Shown: positions 26,835 through 36,112, counted from the stretch's first letter. The stretch is DNA of 64,000 nucleotides from Arthrobacter agilis (GCF_006494655.1 NZ_VHIM01000004.1:62001-126000); one strand, 5' to 3'. The notes: a model not told the origin generated them from the letters alone. Numbers and translations are program-made.

Positions 26835-26874
26835 CAGAGCCGCGCGAAACTCCGAAGGGTTTCGCGCGGCTCTG
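26835..26874. terminator. bidirectional terminator between rhodopsin and bkd genes
   Basis: A 16-bp perfect stem (left arm 26835-26850 CAGAGCCGCGCGAAAC, right arm 26859-26874) closes an 8-nt loop. It is placed 14 nt after the rhodopsin stop and 34 nt after the convergent acyltransferase stop, so it can serve both units. Confidence 0.88.
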
Positions 26875-26907
26875 TCCGGGCAGGATATCCATGCGGTCAG
26901 GACCGGG

Positions 26908-28422
26908 TTAGAGGTCGGCCAGCATCCCGCCCGGATTCTCCATGGCATCGGCGACGAAGCGGAGGAAGCCCCCCGCCGTTCCGCCGTCGCAGACGCGGTG
27001 ATCGAACGCGAGCGTCAGCTCGGTCACCTTGCGGACCGCCAGCTGACCGTCGACCACCCAGGGCCGGTCCATGATGCGCCCCATGCCGAGGATCGCTGAT
27101 TCCGGGTAGTTGATGATCGCGGCGCTGCCGTCCACACCGAAGACCCCGTAGTTGTTGAGCGTGAAGGTGCCGGAGGACAAGTCTGACGGCGTCGCCTTCC
27201 CCTCCCGGGCCAGCGTGGCCAGCCGTCGGATCTCCAGGTCGAGCTCGCGCGCGGTCATGGTGTCGGCCCGGCGGACGCTCGGGACCACGAGGCCGCGTCC
27301 GGTCTGCGCGGCGATGCCGAGATTCACACCGTCCACACGCACGAGTTCCTGGCTGCCGTCGTCGCCCGTGGCGATCCTGCTGTTGAGTTCCGGGTAGCGG
27401 GCCAGCCCGGCCACCACGAAACGCGCGACGAACGCGAGGATGCCGGGGACGCCGTCCGGCGTGCGGCGCTTCAATCCCTCACGGAGGTCGACGAGAGCCG
27501 TGACGTCGACGTCCACCCAGACGGTCGCCTCGGGGATCTCGCGACGACTGCGCGACATGGCGTCGGCGATGGTCCGGCGGACCCCGCGCAGGGGCGCCCG
27601 GTCGAGGACAACCAGGCCGGAGCGGGAGTCCCGCCCGGCGGCGGGGGCCGCGGTCTCGGCGGGTGACCCGTCCCGGGCAGAACCCGCCGGTCCGGATCCT
27701 CCCTCGATCTCGGCAGCCACCGGGGCACCCGGCCGCGCCTCGATGAGGGCATCGATGTCCCGTCGGAGAATGAGCCCCTCGTCGCCCGACCCCGCGACGT
27801 CGGCGAGCCGGATCGCATGATCACGGGCGAGCTTGCGGACCAGCGGCGAGATGCAGAGGGGCGCCCGCCGGTCCGACGGTTCCCCGGCAGGCGCCGGGAT
27901 ATCAGCGTGCGGCGCCTGACCATCACCCGGCACGGCGCCGACCTCACGGCTCCTCCGTGCGGCGCCCTTCCGTGGACGCGTCCGCCCTCCGGTCGGACCT
28001 CCGGGCGTGCCGTAGCCGATCAGGACGTTGCCGGAGCCCTCGCTCACGGTGGGCGCGTGATCGTCGGGGCGCGTAGCCGTGGTCGGGACCCCTGCATCCT
28101 CACGCAGACCGGCCGCGGCGTCCTCGATCTGCTCCTCAGCCGGAGCGGGCGCCTCCATACCCTCGGGCCGGACGGTCAGGAACGGCGCCCCCACATCGAG
28201 CACTTCCCCCGGCCGCCCGTGCAGCACGGCGACCGTCCCGGCGAAGGGCGACGGCACCTCCACGACGGACTTCGCGGTCTCGACCTCTGCGACGGGCTGG
28301 TCGACGGCGACCGCGTCCCCTTCCGCGACGAGCCAGGACACCAGTTCCGCCTCGGTCAGACCCTCCCCCAGGTCAGGGAGCAGGAAGACGAGAAGCTGCT
28401 GGGCAACGGTGGGCGTGGTCAT
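26908..28422 (-). CDS. bkdC: branched-chain 2-oxoacid dehydrogenase E2, dihydrolipoyl acyltransferase
   Basis: This 504-aa protein has one lipoyl domain (residues about 10-86; the lipoyl lysine is K51 in VETAKSVVEV), a Pro/Ala-rich linker, a peripheral-subunit-binding domain (PLVRKLARDHAIRLADVAGSG) and a catalytic domain ending in LAFDHRVCDGGTAGGF with the HXXXDG active site. It transfers acyl groups from lipoamide to CoA. It is the third gene of an E1alpha-E1beta-E2 set. The E3 gene is not here. With an Lrp regulator next door, branched-chain 2-oxoacids are more likely substrates than pyruvate. Confidence 0.92.
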   Translation of the reverse strand: MTTPTVAQQLLVFLLPDLGEGLTEAELVSWLVAEGDAVAVDQPVAEVETAKSVVEVPSPFAGTVAVLHGRPGEVLDVGAPFLTVRPEGMEAPAPAEEQIEDAAAGLREDAGVPTTATRPDDHAPTVSEGSGNVLIGYGTPGGPTGGRTRPRKGAARRSREVGAVPGDGQAPHADIPAPAGEPSDRRAPLCISPLVRKLARDHAIRLADVAGSGDEGLILRRDIDALIEARPGAPVAAEIEGGSGPAGSARDGSPAETAAPAAGRDSRSGLVVLDRAPLRGVRRTIADAMSRSRREIPEATVWVDVDVTALVDLREGLKRRTPDGVPGILAFVARFVVAGLARYPELNSRIATGDDGSQELVRVDGVNLGIAAQTGRGLVVPSVRRADTMTARELDLEIRRLATLAREGKATPSDLSSGTFTLNNYGVFGVDGSAAIINYPESAILGMGRIMDRPWVVDGQLAVRKVTELTLAFDHRVCDGGTAGGFLRFVADAMENPGGMLADL

Positions 28423-28423
28423 C

Positions 28424-29485
28424 TCAGTCCTCCCACTGCAGGCTGTCCACCGCATCGAGGATGCGGTCCACGCTCGGCAGATGGAAGTGCTCGAGCTTCG
28501 GCGAGGGGTACGGGATGTCGAAGCCTGTCACGCGGAGTACGGGAGCCGCGAGTGAGTGGAAGCATCTCTCCTGCACCCGCGCGACGATCTCGGAGGCCAC
28601 GGAGGCGAAACCGGGAGCCTCGGCGACGACGACGGCGCGTCCGGTGCGCCGCACGCTCTCACAGACGGTCTCGTCGTCGAAGGGCACGATGGATCGGAGA
28701 TCGATGACCTCGATCGAGCGTCCCTCCTCGGCGGCAGCTGCCGCCGCGGCGAGCGCCGTGGGGACCGAGGGTCCGTACGTGATCAGGGTTGCGTCGGCAC
28801 CTGCGCGGGCGACCACGGCCCGGCCGATGCGTCGCGGCGCCTCCCCCTCGTCGTAGGTCCTGCGGAGTTCGGCGAGGTCCACGTCCTCCTTGGACCAGTA
28901 CAGCTTCTTGGGTTCGAGGAAGACGACAGGGTCGGGTGACGCGATGGCTTCGCGGAGCATCACGTAGGCGTCACGGACCGTCGCGGGGGCCAGCACGGTC
29001 AGCCCGGGTGTGTGCGCGTAGTACGCCTCGGAGGAGTCGCAGTGATGCTCCACCCCGCCGATGCCGCCCGCGTACGGGATACGGATCACGATCGGCAGGC
29101 GCACCTTGCCGCGCGTCCGGTTCGCCATCTTCGCGACGTGACTGACCACCTGCTCGAAGGCCGGGTAGGCGAAGGCGTCGAACTGCATCTCGACGACAGG
29201 CTTCATCCCGTTCATCGCCATGCCCACAGCCATGCCCATGATGCCGGCCTCGGCGAGGGGGGTGTCGAAGCAGCGTTCCTCGCCGAACCGCGCGGTGAGG
29301 CCGTCGGTGATGCGGAAGACGCCGCCGAGCACCCCCACGTCCTCGCCGAACATCAGGACCGAGGCGTCAGCCTCCATGGCATCCGCGAGCGCCGCGTTGA
29401 GTGCCTTCGCGAAGGTGGAGGTGGAGGTGGATCGGGATGCCGCCGCTGTGGTCTCGCGTACAGGCGCGTCCGTGGTCTGCGTCAT
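28424..29485 (-). CDS. bkdB: 2-oxoacid dehydrogenase E1 component, beta subunit
   Basis: The 353-aa protein matches E1beta of the BCKDH/PDH type: LMFGEDVGVLGGVFRITDGL near the N-terminus, DTPLAEAGIMGMAVGMAMNG in the thiamine-binding half and VVVAEAPGFASVASEIVARV in the transketolase C-domain. With E1alpha it decarboxylates the 2-oxoacid using thiamine pyrophosphate. It is coupled to the E1alpha stop by a 4-nt overlap, and one nucleotide separates its stop from the E2 start. A run of serines and threonines precedes the conserved start of the domain. Confidence 0.93.
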   Translation of the reverse strand: MTQTTDAPVRETTAAASRSTSTSTFAKALNAALADAMEADASVLMFGEDVGVLGGVFRITDGLTARFGEERCFDTPLAEAGIMGMAVGMAMNGMKPVVEMQFDAFAYPAFEQVVSHVAKMANRTRGKVRLPIVIRIPYAGGIGGVEHHCDSSEAYYAHTPGLTVLAPATVRDAYVMLREAIASPDPVVFLEPKKLYWSKEDVDLAELRRTYDEGEAPRRIGRAVVARAGADATLITYGPSVPTALAAAAAAAEEGRSIEVIDLRSIVPFDDETVCESVRRTGRAVVVAEAPGFASVASEIVARVQERCFHSLAAPVLRVTGFDIPYPSPKLEHFHLPSVDRILDAVDSLQWED

Positions 29486-30678
29486 GGCGTGTCCCCCTCC
29501 GTGCCGTCACCGGGCTGCTCGCCGGCGCCCGCGGCGTCCCGCGCGAGTTCCTCGCGCAACTGCTCCGCCTGCTCACGCAGCTGCGATGTCTTCTCGGCGT
29601 ACACGTACTCGAAGAGCTCTGCCGGGTTCACCTCGACCTCCAGATTGAGTCCGTTGCGGATGGCGGCAGCGATGCTGTCCGCCTGGTCGCTGAACGACCG
29701 CTCGCCGTCGCCGTCCAGCAGGTTGAGCGCCGTGAGGTAGGTGCGCATCCGCAGGACCGGGTCCCTGGGCACCCACCGCTCGACGTCGTCGGCCGATCTG
29801 TAGCGCGTGGCGTCGTCCGCATTGGTGTGCGCCTGCATCCGATACGTGTGTGCCTCGATCAGCGAGGGTCCGCCGCCGTCCCGGGCGCGGTCGACGGCGA
29901 TACCGAGCACCGACAGGAGCGCCGCGAGGTCGTTGCCGTCCACCCGCTCGCCGGGCATGCCGTACCCGATGGCCTTGTGCGCGAGCGACGGCGCGACGGA
30001 CTGGTGCTTGAGCGGCACGGAGATCGCAAACTCGTTGTTCTGGATGAAGAACACCACGGGGACGTGGAACACGGCGGCGAAATTGAGGGCCTCATGGAAG
30101 TCCCCCTCACTGGTGGCACCGTCACCGCACATGGCGAGGACCACGGTCGATTCCCCGCGCAGCTTCGCGGCATGCGCCACTCCGACCGCGTGCAGCAACT
30201 GGGTGGCCAGTGGCGTGGCCTGCGTGGCGACCCTGTGCTCGTACGGGTCGTAGCCGCCGTGCCAGTCGCCGCGGAGGAGCGTCAGCACCTCGAGCGGGTC
30301 CACGCCGCGGGTGATCACCGCCACCGTGTCGCGGTAGGTGGGAAACAGCCAGTCCTGGTCGTCGAGGACGACGGCGGCAGCGACCTGGCACGCCTCCTGT
30401 CCGTGCGACGACGGGTAGACGGCCATGCGGCCCTGGCGGACGAGGGCGTTCGCCTGGTCATTGATGCGGCGCCCGGTCACGAGGCGACCGTAGGCACTGA
30501 GCAGGCTCTCGCCGTCGGGCAGGGGATAGCGATCGTCATGGACGTGCCGCCCGTCCGCGTCGATCAGCTGAACCGGAGTGGACGACGGCAGCAGGGCGGT
30601 ATCCGCCGTCGGCTCTGTGGCGCCGATGGGCATCTCGCCCATCAGCCGTCCGCGGTCCTCGTTGGTCGCCGTGCTCAT
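29482..30678 (-). CDS. bkdA: 2-oxoacid dehydrogenase E1 component, alpha subunit
   Basis: This 398-aa protein begins at ATG 30678 behind GGAGGCGAG. The thiamine-diphosphate fold is marked by CGDGATSEGDFHEALNFAAV and FFIQNNEFAIS. The phosphorylation-loop region AHTYRMQAHTNADDATRYR is of the branched-chain (BCKDH E1alpha) kind. PSSHGQEACQVAAA is also typical. It leads the bkd operon, with a promoter region shared with the divergent Lrp-type regulator. Together the operon converts valine, leucine and isoleucine keto acids to acyl-CoAs, the primers for branched fatty acids. Confidence 0.93.
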   Translation of the reverse strand: MSTATNEDRGRLMGEMPIGATEPTADTALLPSSTPVQLIDADGRHVHDDRYPLPDGESLLSAYGRLVTGRRINDQANALVRQGRMAVYPSSHGQEACQVAAAVVLDDQDWLFPTYRDTVAVITRGVDPLEVLTLLRGDWHGGYDPYEHRVATQATPLATQLLHAVGVAHAAKLRGESTVVLAMCGDGATSEGDFHEALNFAAVFHVPVVFFIQNNEFAISVPLKHQSVAPSLAHKAIGYGMPGERVDGNDLAALLSVLGIAVDRARDGGGPSLIEAHTYRMQAHTNADDATRYRSADDVERWVPRDPVLRMRTYLTALNLLDGDGERSFSDQADSIAAAIRNGLNLEVEVNPAELFEYVYAEKTSQLREQAEQLREELARDAAGAGEQPGDGTEGDTP

Positions 30679-30740
30679 CTCGCCTCCATCGCCGGCCGCT
30701 GACGCGGCACCTCCACCGTGCGCCGGCAGGAGCCGACGCG

Positions 30741-30790
30741 CTGGATACTGTGTGGCTCCAGTATGGCCATTCGTCCCGTTTTGTATCCAG
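30741..30790. promoter_or_regulatory. divergent bkd/lrp control region with an 8-bp inverted repeat
   Basis: CTGGATAC (30741-30748) and its exact complement GTATCCAG (30783-30790) lie 34 nt apart in the gap between bkdA and the Lrp-type gene; a partial copy, CCAGTAT, falls between them. Lrp proteins bind several spaced half-sites and wrap DNA, which fits. Base composition is markedly AT-richer than the genes on either side. Confidence 0.5.
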
Positions 30791-30884
30791 AGAAGGTGCG
30801 AAGTGTGGATATTGCATGAGCTGGAGGCGTAGTGTGTGGACGAAACGGCAGTGTGAGCTGGATTACGCGAAGGAGCGTGGACAC

Positions 30885-31328
30885 GTGGTGGACGGCAGGC
30901 TGGACGACGTCGATCGGAAGATCCTCGCGGAGCTGACCCGGGACGGCCGCGCATCTGTCACCGCTGTCGCCGAGCGCGTCCACATCTCCCGGGCGCACGC
31001 GTACTCGCGGATCGCCAGACTGACGGAGGACGGGGTCCTGACGCGGTTCACGGCGATCATCGATCCGACGAAGGCCGGCCTGCGCTCGTCGGCCTACGTC
31101 ACCCTGAAGGTCCGGCAGCACTCCTGGCGCGAACTCCGGGACACCCTGCGGAATGTGCCGGAAATCCACCACATCGCCCTGGTCGGTGGGGACTTCGACG
31201 TCATCCTCCTGGTGCGCGCCGAGGACAACGTCGGCCTGCGGCGCGTGATCTTCGACCAGCTGCAGTCGATGCCCGGCGTGCTCGACACGCAGACCTTTCT
31301 GGTGTTCGAGGACCTCGACACGCGCTGA
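30885..31328 (+). CDS. Lrp/AsnC-family regulator (BkdR-like)
   Basis: This 147-aa protein has an N-terminal winged helix-turn-helix (LDDVDRKILAELTRDGRASV, AERVHISRAHAYSRIARL) and a C-terminal RAM/ligand-binding domain (HHIALVGGDFDVILLVRAED). Two GTG codons, 30885 and 30888, are possible starts behind AAGGAG; both give nearly the same protein. It diverges from the bkd operon. By analogy with BkdR proteins it probably activates branched-chain keto acid dehydrogenase in response to branched-chain amino acids. The effector is inferred. Confidence 0.88.
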   Translation: MVDGRLDDVDRKILAELTRDGRASVTAVAERVHISRAHAYSRIARLTEDGVLTRFTAIIDPTKAGLRSSAYVTLKVRQHSWRELRDTLRNVPEIHHIALVGGDFDVILLVRAEDNVGLRRVIFDQLQSMPGVLDTQTFLVFEDLDTR

Positions 31329-31481
31329 GGCCGTCGCGGCTCCACGCTGTCGCGCTTCCCCCACGGCGGGGTGGCCGCGCAATCGTCGTGCTGGGAGCAC
31401 TGGTCCGGCAGTCCCGAGCTGTGCGCGTTCACCCTCTGGCAGGCATGAAGTACAGCAGCAGCCGCCGAGTGACCGATCAGC

Positions 31482-32318
31482 CTATTGGCCCCCGAAGCGG
31501 GGCTGGCGCTTCTCGCGGAAGGCTGCGAGGCCCTCGCGGTAGTCCTCGGAGCTGCCGAGCACTCCCTGGGCGTCGTTCTCCCCGCGGATCGCCTCCCACA
31601 GGCCCAGGCGCTCGTCGCGGATACGCCCGACGAGCTGATGGGAGGCGACGAGCGACTGCAGCGGACCGCGCGCGGCCCGGTCAGCCTTGGTCCGTGTGAA
31701 CTCGAGGAGGTCGGCCGCGGGGACGGCGCGGCTGAAGAGGCCACCGGCCACGGCGTCGGCTCCGGTCATGAGATCGCCCGTGTACATCAGGTCGAGGGCA
31801 CGGTGCGAGCCGAGCCGTTCCGTGAACAGCCAGTGCCCGCCGGAGTCCAGCATGAGCCCGAGATTGGCGAAGGGCGAGCCGATCTTGGCGTCCTCGGCGA
31901 CATAGACGACGTCGGTCGCGATGAGCAGCCCGAGCCCGACGCCGAGGCATGCGCCCTGTGCTGCGGCGAACGTCGGCGCGGGGAAGGCGGCCATGGTCCG
32001 GAGCAGGGGAGTCAGCGTCGCGTCGAGGAACTCGTACGCGTCGTCGTCCTCGAAGGTGATGGCTCCGAGGTTCCTGCCGGCGCAGAACGCGCGCCCCTCG
32101 CCCCGCAGCACCAGGGCCCGGACCGTACCCTCCTGCACCCCGGCTGCGGCCTCGTCGTAGGCGGCGGCGAGGTCCTCGAGCGCCCGGACGTCGACGGCAT
32201 TGAGCCGGTAGGGCGCATCCAGCACCACCTCGGCGATGCCGTCCGCGATCACCAGCCGGACCATGCTGTCCGCGCTGTTCCCGCCGCTGGTCGATGGATC
32301 TGCAGGTGCCGCGTTCAT
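31482..32318 (-). CDS. paaG: enoyl-CoA hydratase/isomerase, PaaG-like
   Basis: The 278-aa crotonase-fold protein lacks the usual first catalytic glutamate (GVGLGLLIATD rather than GGGAEL). It keeps an acid in LGLMLDSGGHWLF, as in PaaG, which isomerises ring-1,2-epoxyphenylacetyl-CoA to the oxepin. It is the last gene after paaABCDE, 8 nt beyond paaE, which favours this role over ordinary beta-oxidation. The start ATG 32318 was chosen over longer frames because translation upstream would overlap paaE. The substrate is inferred from context and active site. Confidence 0.8.
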   Translation of the reverse strand: MNAAPADPSTSGGNSADSMVRLVIADGIAEVVLDAPYRLNAVDVRALEDLAAAYDEAAAGVQEGTVRALVLRGEGRAFCAGRNLGAITFEDDDAYEFLDATLTPLLRTMAAFPAPTFAAAQGACLGVGLGLLIATDVVYVAEDAKIGSPFANLGLMLDSGGHWLFTERLGSHRALDLMYTGDLMTGADAVAGGLFSRAVPAADLLEFTRTKADRAARGPLQSLVASHQLVGRIRDERLGLWEAIRGENDAQGVLGSSEDYREGLAAFREKRQPRFGGQ

Positions 32319-32326
32319 GGCTGCTC

Positions 32327-33457
32327 CTAGGCGTCGTAGTCGACGGTGACGGCGTCGCTGGTGGGGTGGGCCTGACAGGTCAGCACGAAGCCCTTCGCCA
32401 CCTCGTCGGGCTCCAGCGCATAGTTCTCCGTCATGTCCACGGTGCCTTCCACGACCTTCGCGCGGCACGTGCCGCACACTCCGCCGGCGCAGGCGAACGG
32501 TACGTCGGGGCGGACGCGCAGGGCTGCGTTGAGAATGGACTCGCGGGCGTGGGTGGGGCTCTGGACGGATCCCTGGAGGCCGTCCAGGTTGAACGAGATG
32601 GTGTAGTTCTCACCACTCTCCGCGGGCGCGACCGGACGCCCGATGCTGCCCTCCGGGCGTGTTGGCTCGCCCGTCGTGAACAGCTCGAATCGGATCTTCT
32701 CCGCGGGGACGCCGCGCTCAGCGAGCGAATCCCGGCAGAGCTGCACCAGCTCGAAGGGGCCGCAGAGGAACCATTCGTCCACCCGCTCGGCGGCCAGGAC
32801 CGTCCCGAGCAGCTTCTCCAGCTTCTCGGCGTCGATCCGTCCGGACAGCAGCGGCGAGATGCGCTGTTCGCGGGACAGGACGTGGTGCAGCGCGAACCGC
32901 GAGGGGTAGCGGTCCTTGAGGTCGGCGAGTTCTTCGAGGAACATCACGTCCATCGCGGCCCGGTTCGCATAGATGAGGTCGAAGCGCGCATTCGGGTTTC
33001 CCGCGAGCATGGAGCGGGCGATCGCGATGACCGGCGTGATCCCGGACCCGGCAGCTACGGCGACGAGCGAGACGGCCTGCTCCCCCGGCGTCGTCCGCGG
33101 GGTGAACTGCCCCCGCGGACTCATGACGTCCAGGGTGTCCCCCGCCGCCAGCGACTCGTTGGCCCACGTCGAGAACACCCCGCCGAGATCGCGTTTCACG
33201 GCGACACGGAGCTCGCCCGGCCGGGGATCCGCGCAGATCGAGTAGCTGCGGCGAACCTCCTTCAGTTCGCCGTCGACGTCGAGCGTCGTCCGGAGCGCCA
33301 CATACTGCCCCGGGAGGTAGTCGTACCTGTCCTGGAGCTCGGCGGGCACGTCGAGGGTCACCTCCACGGCGTCCTCGGTGAGGCGACGCACCGCACGCAC
33401 CGTGAGGCTGTTGAAGGCGCTCCTCCGCTTGGTGGAGGGGGCGAGGACGACGGCCAT
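32327..33457 (-). CDS. paaE: phenylacetyl-CoA epoxidase reductase subunit PaaE
   Basis: This 376-aa protein has an FAD domain (YLPGQYVALR, RSYSIC), an NAD(P) domain (VAAGSGITPVIAIA, EWFLCGPFELV) and a C-terminal plant-type 2Fe-2S domain (CAGGVCGTCRAKV and a late VLTC). It passes electrons from NADPH to the di-iron epoxidase PaaABC. The ATG overlaps the stop of paaD (ATGA), so translation is coupled. Length and domain order are those of PaaE. Confidence 0.95.
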   Translation of the reverse strand: MAVVLAPSTKRRSAFNSLTVRAVRRLTEDAVEVTLDVPAELQDRYDYLPGQYVALRTTLDVDGELKEVRRSYSICADPRPGELRVAVKRDLGGVFSTWANESLAAGDTLDVMSPRGQFTPRTTPGEQAVSLVAVAAGSGITPVIAIARSMLAGNPNARFDLIYANRAAMDVMFLEELADLKDRYPSRFALHHVLSREQRISPLLSGRIDAEKLEKLLGTVLAAERVDEWFLCGPFELVQLCRDSLAERGVPAEKIRFELFTTGEPTRPEGSIGRPVAPAESGENYTISFNLDGLQGSVQSPTHARESILNAALRVRPDVPFACAGGVCGTCRAKVVEGTVDMTENYALEPDEVAKGFVLTCQAHPTSDAVTVDYDA

Positions 33458-33969
33458 CAGTGCACCTTGAAGTAGTCGAAGGGTTCCCGGCAGTCGTTGC
33501 AGACGTACAGGGCCTTGCAGGAGGTGGAGCCGAAGCGCGTCATCTCGCGCGTGTTCAGCGACGAACACTGCGGGCACTTCACGCTCAGCCCGATCCGGAC
33601 GGGGCCGGCGGCGGCCGTACCCGTGGGCGGGGCGATGCCGTACTCGGCGAGCTTCGCCCTGCCGTCGTCGCTCATCCAGTCCGTGGTCCAGGCCGGGGCG
33701 AGAACCAGGCGCACGGCGACGTCGTCGTACCCGGCGCCCGTCAGCGCGGCGGTCACGTCGTCGCGGATGGCATCCATGGCGGGACAGCCCGAATAGGTGG
33801 GCGTGATGGTCACAAGCACCTGCCCGGTCGCGGCCACGTGGGCGTCGCGCAGGATCCCGAGGTCCTCGATGGTGAGGACGGGAATCTCCGGATCGCAGAC
33901 CGTCGCCGCGATGTCCCACGCAGCAGCATCGACGGCGGAGGCGGGTCGCAGGTCGGTGACGGTCACCAT
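33457..33969 (-). CDS. paaD: phenylacetate degradation protein PaaD (metal-cluster assembly type)
   Basis: The 170-aa protein has a DUF59/MIP18-like N-terminal domain (WDIAATVCDPEIPVLTIEDLG) and a C-terminal four-cysteine knuckle (CPQCSSLN, then CKALYVCNDC). PaaD is needed for epoxidase maturation, probably in Fe-S or di-iron assembly, rather than catalysis. It overlaps paaC by 7 nt and paaE by 1-3 nt inside the tight paaABCDE array. Confidence 0.94.
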   Translation of the reverse strand: MVTVTDLRPASAVDAAAWDIAATVCDPEIPVLTIEDLGILRDAHVAATGQVLVTITPTYSGCPAMDAIRDDVTAALTGAGYDDVAVRLVLAPAWTTDWMSDDGRAKLAEYGIAPPTGTAAAGPVRIGLSVKCPQCSSLNTREMTRFGSTSCKALYVCNDCREPFDYFKVH

Positions 33970-34787
33970 GACGCTCCGGGATACTCCCTCGCGAGCACCT
34001 GGAGCTCGGCGAGGATGTAGCCGAGGTGTTCGCTGTGCCGGCCGAGGCGCCCACCGCCCACGGAGCCGGGCACCTGCGGCACCTCCAACTCCGCCTCTGC
34101 GAGGACGGCCTGCACGGCCGCGTCGAACGGCTCCCTGAGGCTGCTCGGCCGGACTCCCGCGTCACCGAGCTCGTCGACGAGCGGGTGGTCGGCGAAGAGT
34201 TCCTCGACGTAGGGCCAGGTCAGCGAGAGACCGGCGACCATCCTGCGGCGTGACTCCTCGGTGCCCTGGCCGAGGCGGAGGACCCACTGGATGCTGTGGT
34301 CCCGGTGATAGTCGACCTCCTTCACGGCCTTCGCGGCGATGGCGGCGAGGGTCGGGTCGCTGGAGTGGACCAGGCGCGAATACAGCTCCCACTGGTAGAG
34401 CGCGACGACGAACTGCCGCGCGATGGTGCGCGCGAAGTCCCCGTTGGGCTGCTCGACGAGGTGTACGGAACGGAACTCGGGTTCCCGCCGGAAGTAGGCG
34501 AGATCGTCCTCGGTCCTGTCCCACGCCCGGCCCGCGTAAGTGAGGAACGAGCGTGCGTGGCCGATCTGGTCCAGTGCGATGTTGGCGAGCGCCACGTCCT
34601 CCTCGAGTTCGGGCGCGCGGGAGATCCACCAGCCGAGCCGCTGGGCGAGGATCAGGGCGTCGTCACCGAGCCACAGCGCGTACTGCGCGACGGCGTCCGC
34701 AGGCTTCGTGTCCAGCAGCGCGATGTCCTCGGGCCGCAGGGCGTTGCCCGGGGTGATGCGGGTGGCACTGGCATTGGCCTCGCTCAC
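33963..34787 (-). CDS. paaC: phenylacetyl-CoA epoxidase structural subunit PaaC
   Basis: This 274-aa ferritin-like subunit forms a heterodimer with the catalytic PaaA. Characteristic stretches are YALWLGDDALILAQRLGWWI, ALANIALDQIGHARSFLTYAG and KAVKEVDYHRDHSIQWVLRLGQG. It has lost the full set of iron ligands, as expected of the structural subunit. The start is GTG 34787 and shares a GTGA overlap with the stop of paaB. Confidence 0.95.
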   Translation of the reverse strand: MSEANASATRITPGNALRPEDIALLDTKPADAVAQYALWLGDDALILAQRLGWWISRAPELEEDVALANIALDQIGHARSFLTYAGRAWDRTEDDLAYFRREPEFRSVHLVEQPNGDFARTIARQFVVALYQWELYSRLVHSSDPTLAAIAAKAVKEVDYHRDHSIQWVLRLGQGTEESRRRMVAGLSLTWPYVEELFADHPLVDELGDAGVRPSSLREPFDAAVQAVLAEAELEVPQVPGSVGGGRLGRHSEHLGYILAELQVLAREYPGASW

Positions 34788-35131
34788 AGGTGCTTCACTC
34801 CCTCGCTCTTCGTGTAGTACGTGGCATGCCGATAGTCCTTGCCCTGCGGGGACTCGAAGAACTGGTCCTTCGCATAGGGATCACTGGTGATGATCGCGGT
34901 GGCCGGGACCACCCACAGGCTGACTCCCTCGTTGCGGCGCGTGTAGAGGTCACGTGCGTTGCGCACCGCCATCTCGGCGTCGGGCGCGTGCAACGACCCG
35001 GCGTGGACGTGCGAGAGACCGCGAGAGGACCGCACGAACACTTCCCACAGCGGCCATGCAGCGCGCGGTTCCTGCGGGCCCGACGACGGTGCGGTCGCGC
35101 CGTCGTCTCCCGTGGTCGATCCGCCGGTCAT
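34784..35131 (-). CDS. paaB: phenylacetyl-CoA epoxidase subunit PaaB
   Basis: The 115-aa protein contains the PaaB core: WPLWEVFVRSSRGLSHVHAGSLHAPDAEMA, ARDLYTRRNEGVSLWVVPA and ITSDPYAKDQFFESP. It bridges PaaAC heterodimers in the epoxidase complex. An N-terminal Ser/Thr/Gly-rich extension of about 20 residues is less conserved. It starts directly before the paaA stop region (ATG 35131; paaA stop 35132-35134). Confidence 0.95.
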   Translation of the reverse strand: MTGGSTTGDDGATAPSSGPQEPRAAWPLWEVFVRSSRGLSHVHAGSLHAPDAEMAVRNARDLYTRRNEGVSLWVVPATAIITSDPYAKDQFFESPQGKDYRHATYYTKSEGVKHL

Positions 35132-36112
35132 CTAGGCCGCCTGAGCGTGCTTGAGTGCCTGCTTCTCCGCGTACGCCGCCGCGGCCTCGCGCACCCAGGC
35201 GCCGTCCTCGTGCGCCTCGCGGCGCCGTTCCATGCGCTGGGCGTTGCAGGGCCCGCGACCGGCGAGCACTTCCTTGAACTCGTTCCAGTCCAGGGGCCCG
35301 TGCTCCCAGCGGCCGGTCTCCTCGTTGAAGCGGACGTCCTTGTCGGGGAGTTCGAGGCCGAGAACCCGGACCTGCTCGACCATCATGCCGACGAAGCGCG
35401 AGCGCAGCTCGTCGTTGGAGAAGCGCTTGATGTTCCACAGCATCGACTGCTGCGAGTTGGGCGAATCCTCGTCGGGAGGGCCGAACATCATGAGCGACGG
35501 CGCGTACCAGCGGTTGACGGCGTCCTGGGCCATGGCGCGCTGTTCCGGGGTGCCGTTGGCCAGTTCGAGCAGGATCTCGAATCCCTGCCGCTGGTGGAAC
35601 GACTCCTCCTTGCAGATGCGCACCATCGCGCGCCCGTAGGGCCCGTAGGACGCGCGGCAGAGGGGCACCTGGTTGCAGATGGCGGCGCCGTCGACGAGCC
35701 AGCCGATCGCACCGATGTCGGCCCAGGTCAGCACGGGGTAGTTGAAGATGCTGGAGTAGCGGGCCTTGCCGGCGATCAGGTCCTCCGTCATCCTGTCGCG
35801 TGGCGTCCCGAGGGTCTCCGCTGCGGAGTAGAGGTAGAGGCCGTGCCCGGCTTCGTCCTGCACCTTCGCCATCAGGACGGCCTTGCGCTTGAGCGACGGC
35901 GCCCGCGTGATCCAGTTGGCCTCGGGCTGCATCCCGATGATCTCGGAGTGCGCGTGCTGGGAGATCTGGCGCGTCAGCGACTTGCGGTAGTCGGCCGGCA
36001 TCCAGTCGCGCGGTTCTATCCGGGAGTCCTGGGCGATGAGTTCGTCGAACTGCCGCTTGCCGGCGGCGTCGTGGTCCTCGCGGCTCCGCGCGTCAATTGC
36101 TGTCGTCGTCAT
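35132..36112 (-). CDS. paaA: phenylacetyl-CoA 1,2-epoxidase catalytic subunit PaaA
   Basis: The 326-aa ferritin-fold protein carries the di-iron ligands in [12 protein letters not shown] (EXXH) and [11 protein letters not shown] (a second E...H pair). It epoxidises the ring of phenylacetyl-CoA with oxygen. It is the first gene of paaABCDE-paaG. ATG 36112 is preceded by GAGGTAGC; upstream in-frame codons reach into the promoter. A palindromic TetR-type box lies 37-54 nt ahead of the start and should mediate phenylacetyl-CoA-responsive repression. Confidence 0.96.
   Translation of the reverse strand: MTTTAIDARSREDHDAAGKRQFDELIAQDSRIEPRDWMPADYRKSLTRQISQHAHSEIIGMQPEANWITRAPSLKRKAVLMAKVQDEAGHGLYLYSAAETLGTPRDRMTEDLIAGKARYSSIFNYPVLTWADIGAIGWLVDGAAICNQVPLCRASYGPYGRAMVRICKEESFHQRQGFEILLELANGTPEQRAMAQDAVNRWYAPSLMMFGPPDEDSPNSQQSMLWNIKRFSNDELRSRFVGMMVEQVRVLGLELPDKDVRFNEETGRWEHGPLDWNEFKEVLAGRGPCNAQRMERRREAHEDGAWVREAAAAYAEKQALKHAQAA

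Noticed and set aside
26908-30678. Pyruvate dehydrogenase complex
   Set aside because: Split E1alpha/E1beta occurs in both PDH and BCKDH, but this group normally uses a single-chain AceE for pyruvate. The adjacent Lrp regulator and the E1alpha loop favour branched-chain substrates. Not fully excluded.
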